This document shows positions 57,076-64,000 of a stretch of DNA of 64,000 bases, in pieces. The notes under the pieces were generated by a model. The model saw only the letters and a program-made list of their open reading frames with translations. It did not search any database and was not told the DNA's origin. This stretch comes from Brevirhabdus sp. (lineage in GTDB: Bacteria > Pseudomonadota > Alphaproteobacteria > Rhodobacterales > Rhodobacteraceae). The stretch spans positions 1 through 64,000 of the forward strand of contig JAGXFH010000040.1 in assembly GCA_024637315.1 (NCBI GenBank). Direction: 5' to 3'. A program made the translations under genes and the position numbers. Every line of letters starts with the position of its first letter. The first letter of the stretch is position 1.

Positions 57076-58668
57076 TCATGTCGCTTTAATTTTCAGCCGG
57101 TCGTGAAGTTTGCGTCCCTGTGTGTCCGCAACGGGTTCAATCTCTAGGCGGCCAGCTTTTTCCAGAGAACGCAGCTCCGCATAAAGCACCTCAATCGCAT
57201 TGGTTTCAGCTCCATCGGCAATTCCACAACGTCGAAATACCTCTTGTGAGGGCAGCCAATCTCCTGCATCAGTTAGTACTTCTTCAATTTTGCGCTGCAT
57301 CAGTTCTACCTCCTTTTTCTTCTTGGGACCTCGGCGCCGTTTTGTGGCTGGCGTCTTGGCGCGCGCTTCCCGAATTCTGGCTAGTAGCTTGTTTGCGGAC
57401 TCATCATCGGGGTCTTGAGGGACGAGTTCCCCTGCGAAAGCCTTAGCGAGGATGCGTTGATCCAGCCGATCGGTCATTTTCAAAACCTTTTCAGCTTCGG
57501 CGGCAAGGCGGTCGACCTTTGCAAAGGTAGCATCGATCCGGCGAACAATTTCCATCGCTTCCGAAGTTGGTGGGACAGGTATTGGTAAGCTGGAAACTTT
57601 GCTTTTGCTGATTGAGGCGAGATTGGTTGTCTGTTTACCTTCATCAAAAAAGTACCTCTGTCCCATCGCGTTGGCATAATGCGACACGAACTCGGAGGGA
57701 AAAGCTGTGTCAAATAGGCGAATTCGGAAAACGTGGTTTTGGTGAATACATTCTGCGACTTCGGCTCTCCATATCCAACCACGGCCTAGTTTGTCTCTAT
57801 CCCCACCTTCGTTCATCAGGATATCCCCATCCTGAAGGAGCAAACGCTCCTTCTCCTGAGGCGTTACTGAGATCGTCTTTATTTCATCAAGGTTCAACCA
57901 GCCCCTCTGGACGTTCGCAACCCGCAAATATGGTACTTCGACCAACTCAACCTCGGACGGTCTCTTCTTGCCAACTTGTATGTCTCCTTGAATTTCGCTG
58001 ATCTCGCCCAATGTCAGGGATTTCCAGCCTGATGGAAGCATCGTATCCCTTGTTGACTGTCCTTCGCGTTCTCCGCGTAGATCTTCCGTCAACCCGCCTG
58101 CGAACGCTATTTCAAACACTTGTTGCCTATACCGCTCCACCAGCTTTGCGACGGCGGTAAGGTGGGTGCGGGCGGTGGTGGTGCGGGCGCTGAGGGTGTC
58201 TAGCTTCCTAACAATCCGCCGTTGCTCGGGGATTGGGGGGAGTGCGAATGAGAAATCACTGACTTTGCCAAACTTTACACGCGGGCGGTCCCCGGTGCTG
58301 CGTTGATCGGCAATTGTTCGATATGCTGGGCTTCTCAGAAGGCTCTGCAAAAAGCGCTGTTCGATGACTTCGGACGGCGGAAAGACGATAAATTCTGCAG
58401 AGGCCGCTCCGTCGAATTCGGCCAGATGAACCTTGTTGAGGTAGGGGCGAAGGCGACCGTAGAGGAGATCGCCTTTCTTGAAGACTGCTACAGCGCTTTT
58501 CAGTTCACTGACAGGCTGACTTCCCAGCAGCTTCGCTGTGTGCGCCTCGATATGGTCCATGCCAAGGAATGGCATCTCGCCCAATGTCGACGGATCGGCT
58601 TTTTCGCCGCGTGGTGTAGTGACATCGGAAAGTGTCGCTTCCACCCACCCATTTGGAAGCGCGCTCAT
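57076..58668 (-). CDS. hsdS: Type I restriction-modification specificity subunit HsdS
   Basis: HsdS chooses the DNA target. Two target-recognition domains are visible: residues ~1-180 start LPNGWVEATLSDV, and a second begins at LPSGWKSLTLGEISEIQGDIQVG. Each ends in a conserved helix (PPIPEQRRIVRKLDTLSARTTTARTHL; PPTSEAMEIVRRIDATFAKVDRLAAEAEKV) and DQRILAKAFAGELVPQDPDDE. A basic linker (TKRRRGPKKKKE) and an ~85-residue winged-helix-like C-terminal extension follow. ATG 58668 overlaps the GIY-YIG stop by 4 bases (530 residues). The recognition sequence cannot be read off. Confidence 0.92.
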   Translation of the reverse strand: MSALPNGWVEATLSDVTTPRGEKADPSTLGEMPFLGMDHIEAHTAKLLGSQPVSELKSAVAVFKKGDLLYGRLRPYLNKVHLAEFDGAASAEFIVFPPSEVIEQRFLQSLLRSPAYRTIADQRSTGDRPRVKFGKVSDFSFALPPIPEQRRIVRKLDTLSARTTTARTHLTAVAKLVERYRQQVFEIAFAGGLTEDLRGEREGQSTRDTMLPSGWKSLTLGEISEIQGDIQVGKKRPSEVELVEVPYLRVANVQRGWLNLDEIKTISVTPQEKERLLLQDGDILMNEGGDRDKLGRGWIWRAEVAECIHQNHVFRIRLFDTAFPSEFVSHYANAMGQRYFFDEGKQTTNLASISKSKVSSLPIPVPPTSEAMEIVRRIDATFAKVDRLAAEAEKVLKMTDRLDQRILAKAFAGELVPQDPDDESANKLLARIREARAKTPATKRRRGPKKKKEVELMQRKIEEVLTDAGDWLPSQEVFRRCGIADGAETNAIEVLYAELRSLEKAGRLEIEPVADTQGRKLHDRLKIKAT

Positions 58669-59150
58669 TCTACTGCCTCCTGATTGGTGGCCTGAGCGTG
58701 TTGCCAATCATGATAACTCCGTTTGGAACCTTGAACCTTCCACTCAATCCGTCCGTTGCTGTTGCGGTCCAGCACGACCGCAGCCGCTGCCGAGGGGCTG
58801 GTGAAAGACCAAGGCTTTGCAAAGCGCAACCTGTCCGCGGTATGCGGGGTCAACACGCTGTCAGCAATCAGCTTTTCCTTCAGCCCACCGTAAGTCTGCT
58901 GCACATAGCCAGAATTGCCCGAGCCGATATAAGCGCGCGTTGCGCCTGCCTTGTCGGGATCGGGGCCGGAGAGGATGTAGACGCCTGTGCGGTCCACCTC
59001 ATCGCGCGCAGTTAGGTCGCCAAAAGCCGAGGCCCCGCTGACGCATAGCAGACCGGTCCAGCCGTCGATGGTCGCCTTGCGCAGGCCGGTGGGTTTGCCG
59101 TCCACTAGGAAAAGCTGGATCGTTCGGCCAAAGGCCTCGCCTGTGCTCAT
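58665..59150 (-). CDS. Shrunken GIY-YIG / DUF4357 protein
   Basis: This 161-residue protein begins like the GIY-YIG nucleases found between hsdM and hsdS (IQLFLVDGKPTG, then GVYILSG at 56-62 and AYIGSG at 73-78). After residue ~78 it jumps to LKEKLIAD and a DUF4357-type end (FTSPSAAAAVVLDRNSNGRIEWK, 116-138). The middle of the nuclease domain, with the catalytic Arg, Glu and metal-site residues, is missing. Relatives run to roughly 250-300 residues. The frame stays open, so this looks like an in-frame internal deletion. Overlaps of 4 bases with hsdM and hsdS are kept. Confidence 0.75.
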   Translation of the reverse strand: MSTGEAFGRTIQLFLVDGKPTGLRKATIDGWTGLLCVSGASAFGDLTARDEVDRTGVYILSGPDPDKAGATRAYIGSGNSGYVQQTYGGLKEKLIADSVLTPHTADRLRFAKPWSFTSPSAAAAVVLDRNSNGRIEWKVQGSKRSYHDWQHAQATNQEAVE

Positions 59151-60625
59151 TCGGCGGCCTCCGGTTGCGGAGCTTCGCCTTCAATCTCTTCGCTGAGTGC
59201 TTCAATCTCATCCAAGGCAGCTCGCAAATGCCCCATGATTGCGGCGGCGAGCTCATCTGGTTCGGTCATGGTGTCTTCTGGATCGCCGCTTTCGTCGCGC
59301 AGCCAAGACCAGTCGAGATTGTCGCCGCGTTCGGCAATCTGCTCGCGGGTGAGATGTCGCCAGCGGCTATTCTCGCCCTGGTCCTTTCGTTTGGAGCCAC
59401 CAAGGGGATCGGAGCCGTAGAGACCCTCGAATTCCGCGAAATGTTGCTCTGTCAGTGCGTTGGTTTTGCCAAAGGATTGCATATTGGCACGCAAGTCATA
59501 GAACCAGACCGCTTTCGTGGCCTGCTGTTTATGATCGGCAGGATAAACCCTGTCCGTAGTCCGGGTGAAGAAGAGCACGTTTGTCTTCACGCCTTGCGCA
59601 TAAAAGATCCCCGTGGGCAGGCGCAGGATGGTGTGCAAGTTGCAGTTCACCATCAGGAAGCGTCGCAGCTCAGTGCCCGTGCCGTCGCCAAAGAGAATGT
59701 TGTCAGGCATGACAATAGCGCAGCGACCGGCCTTTTTCAGGTTGCGGACGGAGTGTTCCAGGAAGGGCATCGGGCCAACGCGCTCACCGGCCGTCAGCGT
59801 GAAATCAGGGCGGTTCACATTACCGGACATCTTGTTGAAGGGCGGGTTGGTGAGGATCACATCAGCCTTGCCCATAGTTTCGCCTTGTGGGGCACAGCTG
59901 TCTTCACAGCCGACGAGGCTTTCGATCCCGTGCAGTATCATGTTCATCACACACAAGCGGTGTGTATCCGGCACCCACTCGTGACCAACAAAGGCTTGGT
60001 GACGCTGAAAGTGGCCCTGTGCCTCCGACAGCTCGAACAAGTCGTCGGTGGCATCCTTGATGTAACGGTCCGCAGCGATCAGAAACCCCCCGGTGCCTGC
60101 GGCAGGGTCTTGGATAACCTCCCCAGGTTGGGGCTTGACGAGGCGAATGATGCTGTCGATCAGCGCTCGAGGTGTGAAGTACTGCCCAGCCTTGGACTTG
60201 GTGGCCGAGGTGGTTTTCTCCAAGAGCCCTTCATAAAGATCGCCCAGTCCGTCTTCACGTGCGCTGAACCAATCGAGCTTGTCGATGTTTGTGGTCAGCG
60301 TCTTGAGATCTTTGGGCAAGCGTAAATGTGTCATGGCGTCGGTGAAGATCGCCAGCGTGACCGGGTCTTTAGTTTTTTCTGGATTGCCCAGCTCCAAGAG
60401 CATTTCTTTGTAGTACTGAAGCTGATCGCCGCCCTCAGTGTTGGCCAGTTTGCGCCATGAGTGCTCATTCGGTAGCCGCTCTTCTTGTCCAGTCTCCTCA
60501 AGCATTTTCAGGAACAGGAGGTAAGTCAGCTCGTTGACGTAGTTCGAGTAGGACACACCAGCAGATTGAAGCGTTTTACATTCACGCCAAAGCTTGGCAA
60601 CGATTTCGGCGGTATTGGGATTCAT
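59147..60625 (-). CDS. hsdM: Type I restriction-modification methyltransferase subunit HsdM
   Basis: HsdM is the N6-adenine methyltransferase of the complex. It has the N-terminal helical HsdM domain (AEIVAKLWRECKTLQSAGVSYSNYVNELTYLLFLKMLEE), AGQYFTPRALIDSIIRLVKPQPGEVIQDPAAGTGGFLIAADRYI with SAM motif I, and catalytic motif IV in VILTNPPFNKMSG. Length is 492 residues. The start overlaps the hsdR stop by 4 bases and its stop overlaps the GIY-YIG start by 4 bases. Confidence 0.95.
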   Translation of the reverse strand: MNPNTAEIVAKLWRECKTLQSAGVSYSNYVNELTYLLFLKMLEETGQEERLPNEHSWRKLANTEGGDQLQYYKEMLLELGNPEKTKDPVTLAIFTDAMTHLRLPKDLKTLTTNIDKLDWFSAREDGLGDLYEGLLEKTTSATKSKAGQYFTPRALIDSIIRLVKPQPGEVIQDPAAGTGGFLIAADRYIKDATDDLFELSEAQGHFQRHQAFVGHEWVPDTHRLCVMNMILHGIESLVGCEDSCAPQGETMGKADVILTNPPFNKMSGNVNRPDFTLTAGERVGPMPFLEHSVRNLKKAGRCAIVMPDNILFGDGTGTELRRFLMVNCNLHTILRLPTGIFYAQGVKTNVLFFTRTTDRVYPADHKQQATKAVWFYDLRANMQSFGKTNALTEQHFAEFEGLYGSDPLGGSKRKDQGENSRWRHLTREQIAERGDNLDWSWLRDESGDPEDTMTEPDELAAAIMGHLRAALDEIEALSEEIEGEAPQPEAAE

Positions 60626-63600
60626 GCGCTCACTTTCCAGAGTTCTTCGTTGAAATCGCTGAGGATTTTTTCAAGTTCACCATTAAACACCTGGTTCAGT
60701 CGGTTAAAGCCCCCCGCTTGGGCAGCAAAGGTGCCTTGATCGAGGCTCTCGCGGTCTACCACGATTTCCTTGGTGATCTGCTCGGCGATGCGTCGGAGCC
60801 AGGTTCTTTGCGGGTCGGTCCACTTGGTCTTGGTCAGAATTGCCTTGGTTGCCGACTGGACGCGGGTTTTAAAGGGGATCAGGGGGTCGCCCAGGGCGGC
60901 TTGCCGCACGAATCCGATGATGGAGGCCGCAATGTCTTCGTTAGAGGCATCGTTCCAGGCCCGCCGAAGGCTGGTTTCGGAAAAGCCCATCTTGTCGAGT
61001 TCAAGGCGTAGGCTGCGTAATTCGGCCCGCGTCAGCTCGCGCGGCCGTTGAACAACGACCGAAAGTGCCGCGATGCGGTTCTGGTTGTTCTTCACAAAGG
61101 AGGTAAAGGTGTCGAGGAAATCCTCGGGCTTTTCATACTCGCCATAACCGGTCGTAACGGCGTGCATGCTATCTTCGTGGTGGGAGATCGGGATCAGGTT
61201 TGGGCCAGACCCGTCGGGGTCCCAATCGAGTATCTTTCCAAGCCCTGCGAATTTCTTGGTATAGGCTGCTGCCTGTTCGGGGGTGTGGTTCTTGAGGCGG
61301 TCGCGCAGCTCTTCTGCGGTTTCGCCCGTAAGGTCTTGGATCGCCTCTGCCACCTTACTTGGCATTTTGCGCAATTTTCGGTGTAGTTTCGCTAGGACTT
61401 GCTCGCGGACAAGCTCACGTTGGTCCTCTTCGGTCACTGCAGCCAACTCGTCGAACAGCTGCTCGAAGGTAAGCTTGGGATTGCTGGCAACGGGTTTCAT
61501 CTGGGTGAGGTCTTGAAGTGAGGCGTAGAGATCGACAGCGTCGAAGATGCGGAACACTTCTTTGCCGATTTCGTCGCAGCGACGTGTGGCGCGCCCCAGC
61601 ATTTGCTCATAAAGGATGCGGCTGTTGACCCGCCGGATGAACACGAGGTTCGTGATCTTGGGCACGTCAATACCGGTTGTCAGCAGGTCCACAGTGACAG
61701 CGATCTGTGGAAAGGCATCATTGCGGAACGACCGGATCAGTTTTCCCACCTTATCAACACTCCCCGTGATTTTGCGGATGGCCGCATCCTCGATCGAACC
61801 ATATTGCGCGGCGAACGCTTTTTTCAGTTCGTGAACAACAATATCGGCATGAGCGTCTGTGGCGGCGAAGACCAGTGTCTTGCCCTCCAGGCTGGGGTCG
61901 ATGTGCTTAGCAAGTTCTTCGGCCACAACTTGGTTGAAGGGCTGGGTAATGACTTTTCGGTTGAACGACTCGACCTGGAACTCCAGTTCATCAGGCGCAA
62001 TCACGTTCTCAACTTCACCGGTCTTATTGTCCATCACCTCCACGTCGTCCCCAGCTTCAAATAGGATTCCAGCCTTGCTGAGTGCTGTTTGGAAGCGAAT
62101 TGGTGGTTCGTGGTCGATCAGCCATCCGTCAACAACCGCCTCTCGGTAGGAATATGTGTAGATGGGGTCTCCAAAAATTTGCGCGGTGTGCAGTGCGGGT
62201 GTCGCAGTCAGGCCGATCTTAACCGCGTCGAAGTATTCCAAGACCCTGCGATACTTGGAGATATAATCATCCTGACCGCGGAAGCTGAGTTCTGCGTCAG
62301 ACATTTCGCGGTCCAGCAGATACCCTCTATGACATTCATCAATCACCATTAGATCGTATTGCCCAATGGGCGGAACGTCCGAAGGATCGGAGTTGTACAA
62401 TACACGCTTCACCAGCCCTTGGATGGTGCAGATGTGAACACGGGTTTCCGGGTCCGGTCTGATGTCCTCAAGGCCCATGAGTCCGAAAAGCTGACCAAAT
62501 GTTTTTGGTCCTTCAATAGCAGTGCTCATAAACTCGTCGTTGGTCTGTGTTCCAAGTGCCGAGCGATCAACTACGAAGCAAATGCGGCGGAACCGTTTGG
62601 TGGAGAGCAGCCGGTACAGCATCGCAATGGCCAGCTTGGTTTTGCCGGTGCCGGTTGCCATCGCAACAAGCATCTCCCGTTTTTCGGTGCCGAGGGTTTT
62701 TTCGACAGCTTGGATTGCTTCCTTTTGATAGGGGCGAAGCTGAAAGCCAAAGTCGAAGCGTCGCGTTTCAAGCGCAGCCTGAGCCTTCTCTTTCTCGACC
62801 TCTAGCTGTGAGACCAATTCATCAGGCGTAAACCAGCCCATGAGAGGACGGCGATGATTATTGGCTAAGCGCACATCTCGAAACCATATGCCGCTTTCGG
62901 TCTCGACTTGCTTCAGGTACGGCCTGCCATTCGTGGCGAACACAAACGGGACAAAATATTCATTATCCCAAGCCGTCCTATTCTCTTCCCATTCAAATTC
63001 TTGGGAATAACGTTCAGCCTGATCAATTGCAGCGGAAATGTTCTTTTGGTATCTTTTGGCTTCCACGATGCCCACACATCTTTCGCCAACAAAAAGTGCG
63101 TAGTCTGCTGGGCCTGACGTGGTCGGCCATTCGGCAATTGCCAAGTTATGACCCTTCGCGGGCCGAACCCCCTTGCTAAACCTTATCTTATTAGTGTCGG
63201 CCTCCCAGCCCCGATCCCGGAGTTGTTGATCAATCAGGGCACGCGTGGACTGTTCGTCGAGGACAACGGCTCCAGCTGCCTCCTCGACTGCCTGGGCGAA
63301 TGCATTGCGTTCTGCCGTTGACTGGTGGCTGGCCCGTTCAGAAAGCTCCTGGAGCTGGCGATCTGTGTCCTGAGCGAGTGCTTCCCAGGTTCGTCGTTCT
63401 TCGATTTCCCGCCTATGGCGGTCTTCTGCTGTTTCAGCGGCGAGGACAGCTATTTGCTTCTCGTCTTCGGCCTTTTGAGCCGCGGTAAGCGCATCGTTGC
63501 GCTCCGCTCTAAGTCTCTCAAGTTCGGCCTGTAGTTCCAAACCAGAGGTTTCGGGGGCCTTGGGAGGCAGGAAAGGACCAGGTGAAAATTCTCGCTGGGC

Positions 63601-63978
63601 GGTTGTTGACCGCACATGCCAGACGCCGAGCTGCACCGCCATCTTCAGGCATGCTAAAGCTTCACGGTGATCACCGCGCCCTTCATGTACGGCGGTATTT
63701 CCAAGTTTTCTGATGTGATGCAGGACATCCAGGACGCGATCTGGTGCGGCACGTTCGTACTTTAGTTTGCGGAGCAGATCAGCCTGAGTATCGACCTCTT
63801 GAATTTCGACGCCCATCTGAGCCGCATGCCGTTTGGTGAGCCGCTCGCTGAACTGACGGAGCTTGATCAAACTCGTGCTGGGATCATCTTGAAAATAGCT
63901 TTCGGCGAGCCGTCCCAAATTGGACAGATCGCCATCCAGATCCTCTAGAAAATCAAAGTTGCTGTGCGTCGTCTCCAT
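60622..63978 (-). CDS. hsdR: Type I restriction endonuclease subunit HsdR
   Basis: HsdR is the translocating restriction subunit. The 1118-residue protein begins with a helical DUF4145-like region (SLIKLRQFSERLTKRHA; RKLGNTAVHEGRGDHREAL) and a long coiled coil (LQAELERLRAERNDALTAAQKAEDEKQ). A PD-(D/E)XK nuclease core follows (GPADYALFVGERCVGIVEAKRYQ). The SF2 helicase has MATGTGKTKLAIAM, MVIDECHRGYLLD, GLTATPALHT and LLTTGIDVPKITNLVFIRRVNSRILYEQMLGRATR. It is the first gene of the six-gene operon; its ATG is 22 bases from the window edge, so the promoter lies outside. Confidence 0.95.
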   Translation of the reverse strand: METTHSNFDFLEDLDGDLSNLGRLAESYFQDDPSTSLIKLRQFSERLTKRHAAQMGVEIQEVDTQADLLRKLKYERAAPDRVLDVLHHIRKLGNTAVHEGRGDHREALACLKMAVQLGVWHVRSTTAQREFSPGPFLPPKAPETSGLELQAELERLRAERNDALTAAQKAEDEKQIAVLAAETAEDRHRREIEERRTWEALAQDTDRQLQELSERASHQSTAERNAFAQAVEEAAGAVVLDEQSTRALIDQQLRDRGWEADTNKIRFSKGVRPAKGHNLAIAEWPTTSGPADYALFVGERCVGIVEAKRYQKNISAAIDQAERYSQEFEWEENRTAWDNEYFVPFVFATNGRPYLKQVETESGIWFRDVRLANNHRRPLMGWFTPDELVSQLEVEKEKAQAALETRRFDFGFQLRPYQKEAIQAVEKTLGTEKREMLVAMATGTGKTKLAIAMLYRLLSTKRFRRICFVVDRSALGTQTNDEFMSTAIEGPKTFGQLFGLMGLEDIRPDPETRVHICTIQGLVKRVLYNSDPSDVPPIGQYDLMVIDECHRGYLLDREMSDAELSFRGQDDYISKYRRVLEYFDAVKIGLTATPALHTAQIFGDPIYTYSYREAVVDGWLIDHEPPIRFQTALSKAGILFEAGDDVEVMDNKTGEVENVIAPDELEFQVESFNRKVITQPFNQVVAEELAKHIDPSLEGKTLVFAATDAHADIVVHELKKAFAAQYGSIEDAAIRKITGSVDKVGKLIRSFRNDAFPQIAVTVDLLTTGIDVPKITNLVFIRRVNSRILYEQMLGRATRRCDEIGKEVFRIFDAVDLYASLQDLTQMKPVASNPKLTFEQLFDELAAVTEEDQRELVREQVLAKLHRKLRKMPSKVAEAIQDLTGETAEELRDRLKNHTPEQAAAYTKKFAGLGKILDWDPDGSGPNLIPISHHEDSMHAVTTGYGEYEKPEDFLDTFTSFVKNNQNRIAALSVVVQRPRELTRAELRSLRLELDKMGFSETSLRRAWNDASNEDIAASIIGFVRQAALGDPLIPFKTRVQSATKAILTKTKWTDPQRTWLRRIAEQITKEIVVDRESLDQGTFAAQAGGFNRLNQVFNGELEKILSDFNEELWKVSA

Positions 63979-64000
63979 GAAGAAGTTATTGCATTACAAG

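Noticed and set aside
57076-63978. CRISPR array or retron RNA beside the defence genes
   Set aside because: No regularly spaced direct repeats and no reverse transcriptase gene are present; the PtuAB-like pair is not part of a retron here.

Overview
The window looks like the replication-origin region of an alphaproteobacterial chromosome, most likely a member of Rhodobacteraceae (Rhodobacterales). The main evidence is gene order: parB-parA-rsmG-mnmG-mnmE-rho-hemJ on the minus strand meets maf-aroE-coaE-dnaQ on the plus strand. This is the arrangement around the origin in Caulobacter and its relatives. The redox cluster regB / senC-regA followed by ahcY is characteristic of Rhodobacter-type bacteria. 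G+C is about 63% in core genes (hand count of one line) and clearly lower in the last two genes of the right-hand defence operon.

Layout. 1-9.6 kb: a decayed GNAT acetyltransferase, a sulfotransferase-like and a class IV aminotransferase pair, periplasmic msrA, maeB, mutS, then grpE and hrcA. 9.7-12.2 kb: rph-rdgB-hemW. 12.2-19.6 kb: the parAB-rsmG-mnmG-mnmE-rho-hemJ block, with three centromere-like parS palindromes inside rsmG and mnmG. About 19.6-20.0 kb: an AT-rich gene-free segment with DnaA boxes, the best oriC candidate; genes on both sides are transcribed away from it. 20-26 kb: maf-aroE-coaE-dnaQ, secB, fxsA and a Tim44-like/mltA/smr operon. 26-31.5 kb: an MFS transporter, an alpha/beta-hydrolase lipoprotein, hslUV and an uncharacterised 305-residue protein. 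31.5-42 kb: trxA, addAB, a MurU/AmgK cell-wall-recycling pair, tsaE and a membrane PAS protein. 42-47 kb: regB, senC, regA, an HD hydrolase and ahcY. 47-54.3 kb: DUF2853, a candidate small RNA with a strong terminator, DUF1761, the tsaD-gpsA-EVE operon, and hemD with a Mic60-like and a HemY-like gene.

54.3-64 kb is accessory. It opens with a 40-base exact duplicate of the 5' half of a tRNA-Thr(CGT) gene lying 125 bases upstream of the intact gene, which looks like an integration scar. Then comes a six-gene minus-strand operon: hsdR-hsdM-(shrunken GIY-YIG/DUF4357 gene)-hsdS-ptuA-ptuB. Every junction is a 4-base overlap except hsdS/ptuA, which has a 4-base gap. It couples a complete type I restriction-modification system to an ABC-type ATPase plus HNH nuclease pair of the Septu (PtuAB) kind. 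This composite defence operon is the most interesting system in the window.

Limits: all assignments come from reading motifs and gene order by eye. No database search, alignment or folding program was run.
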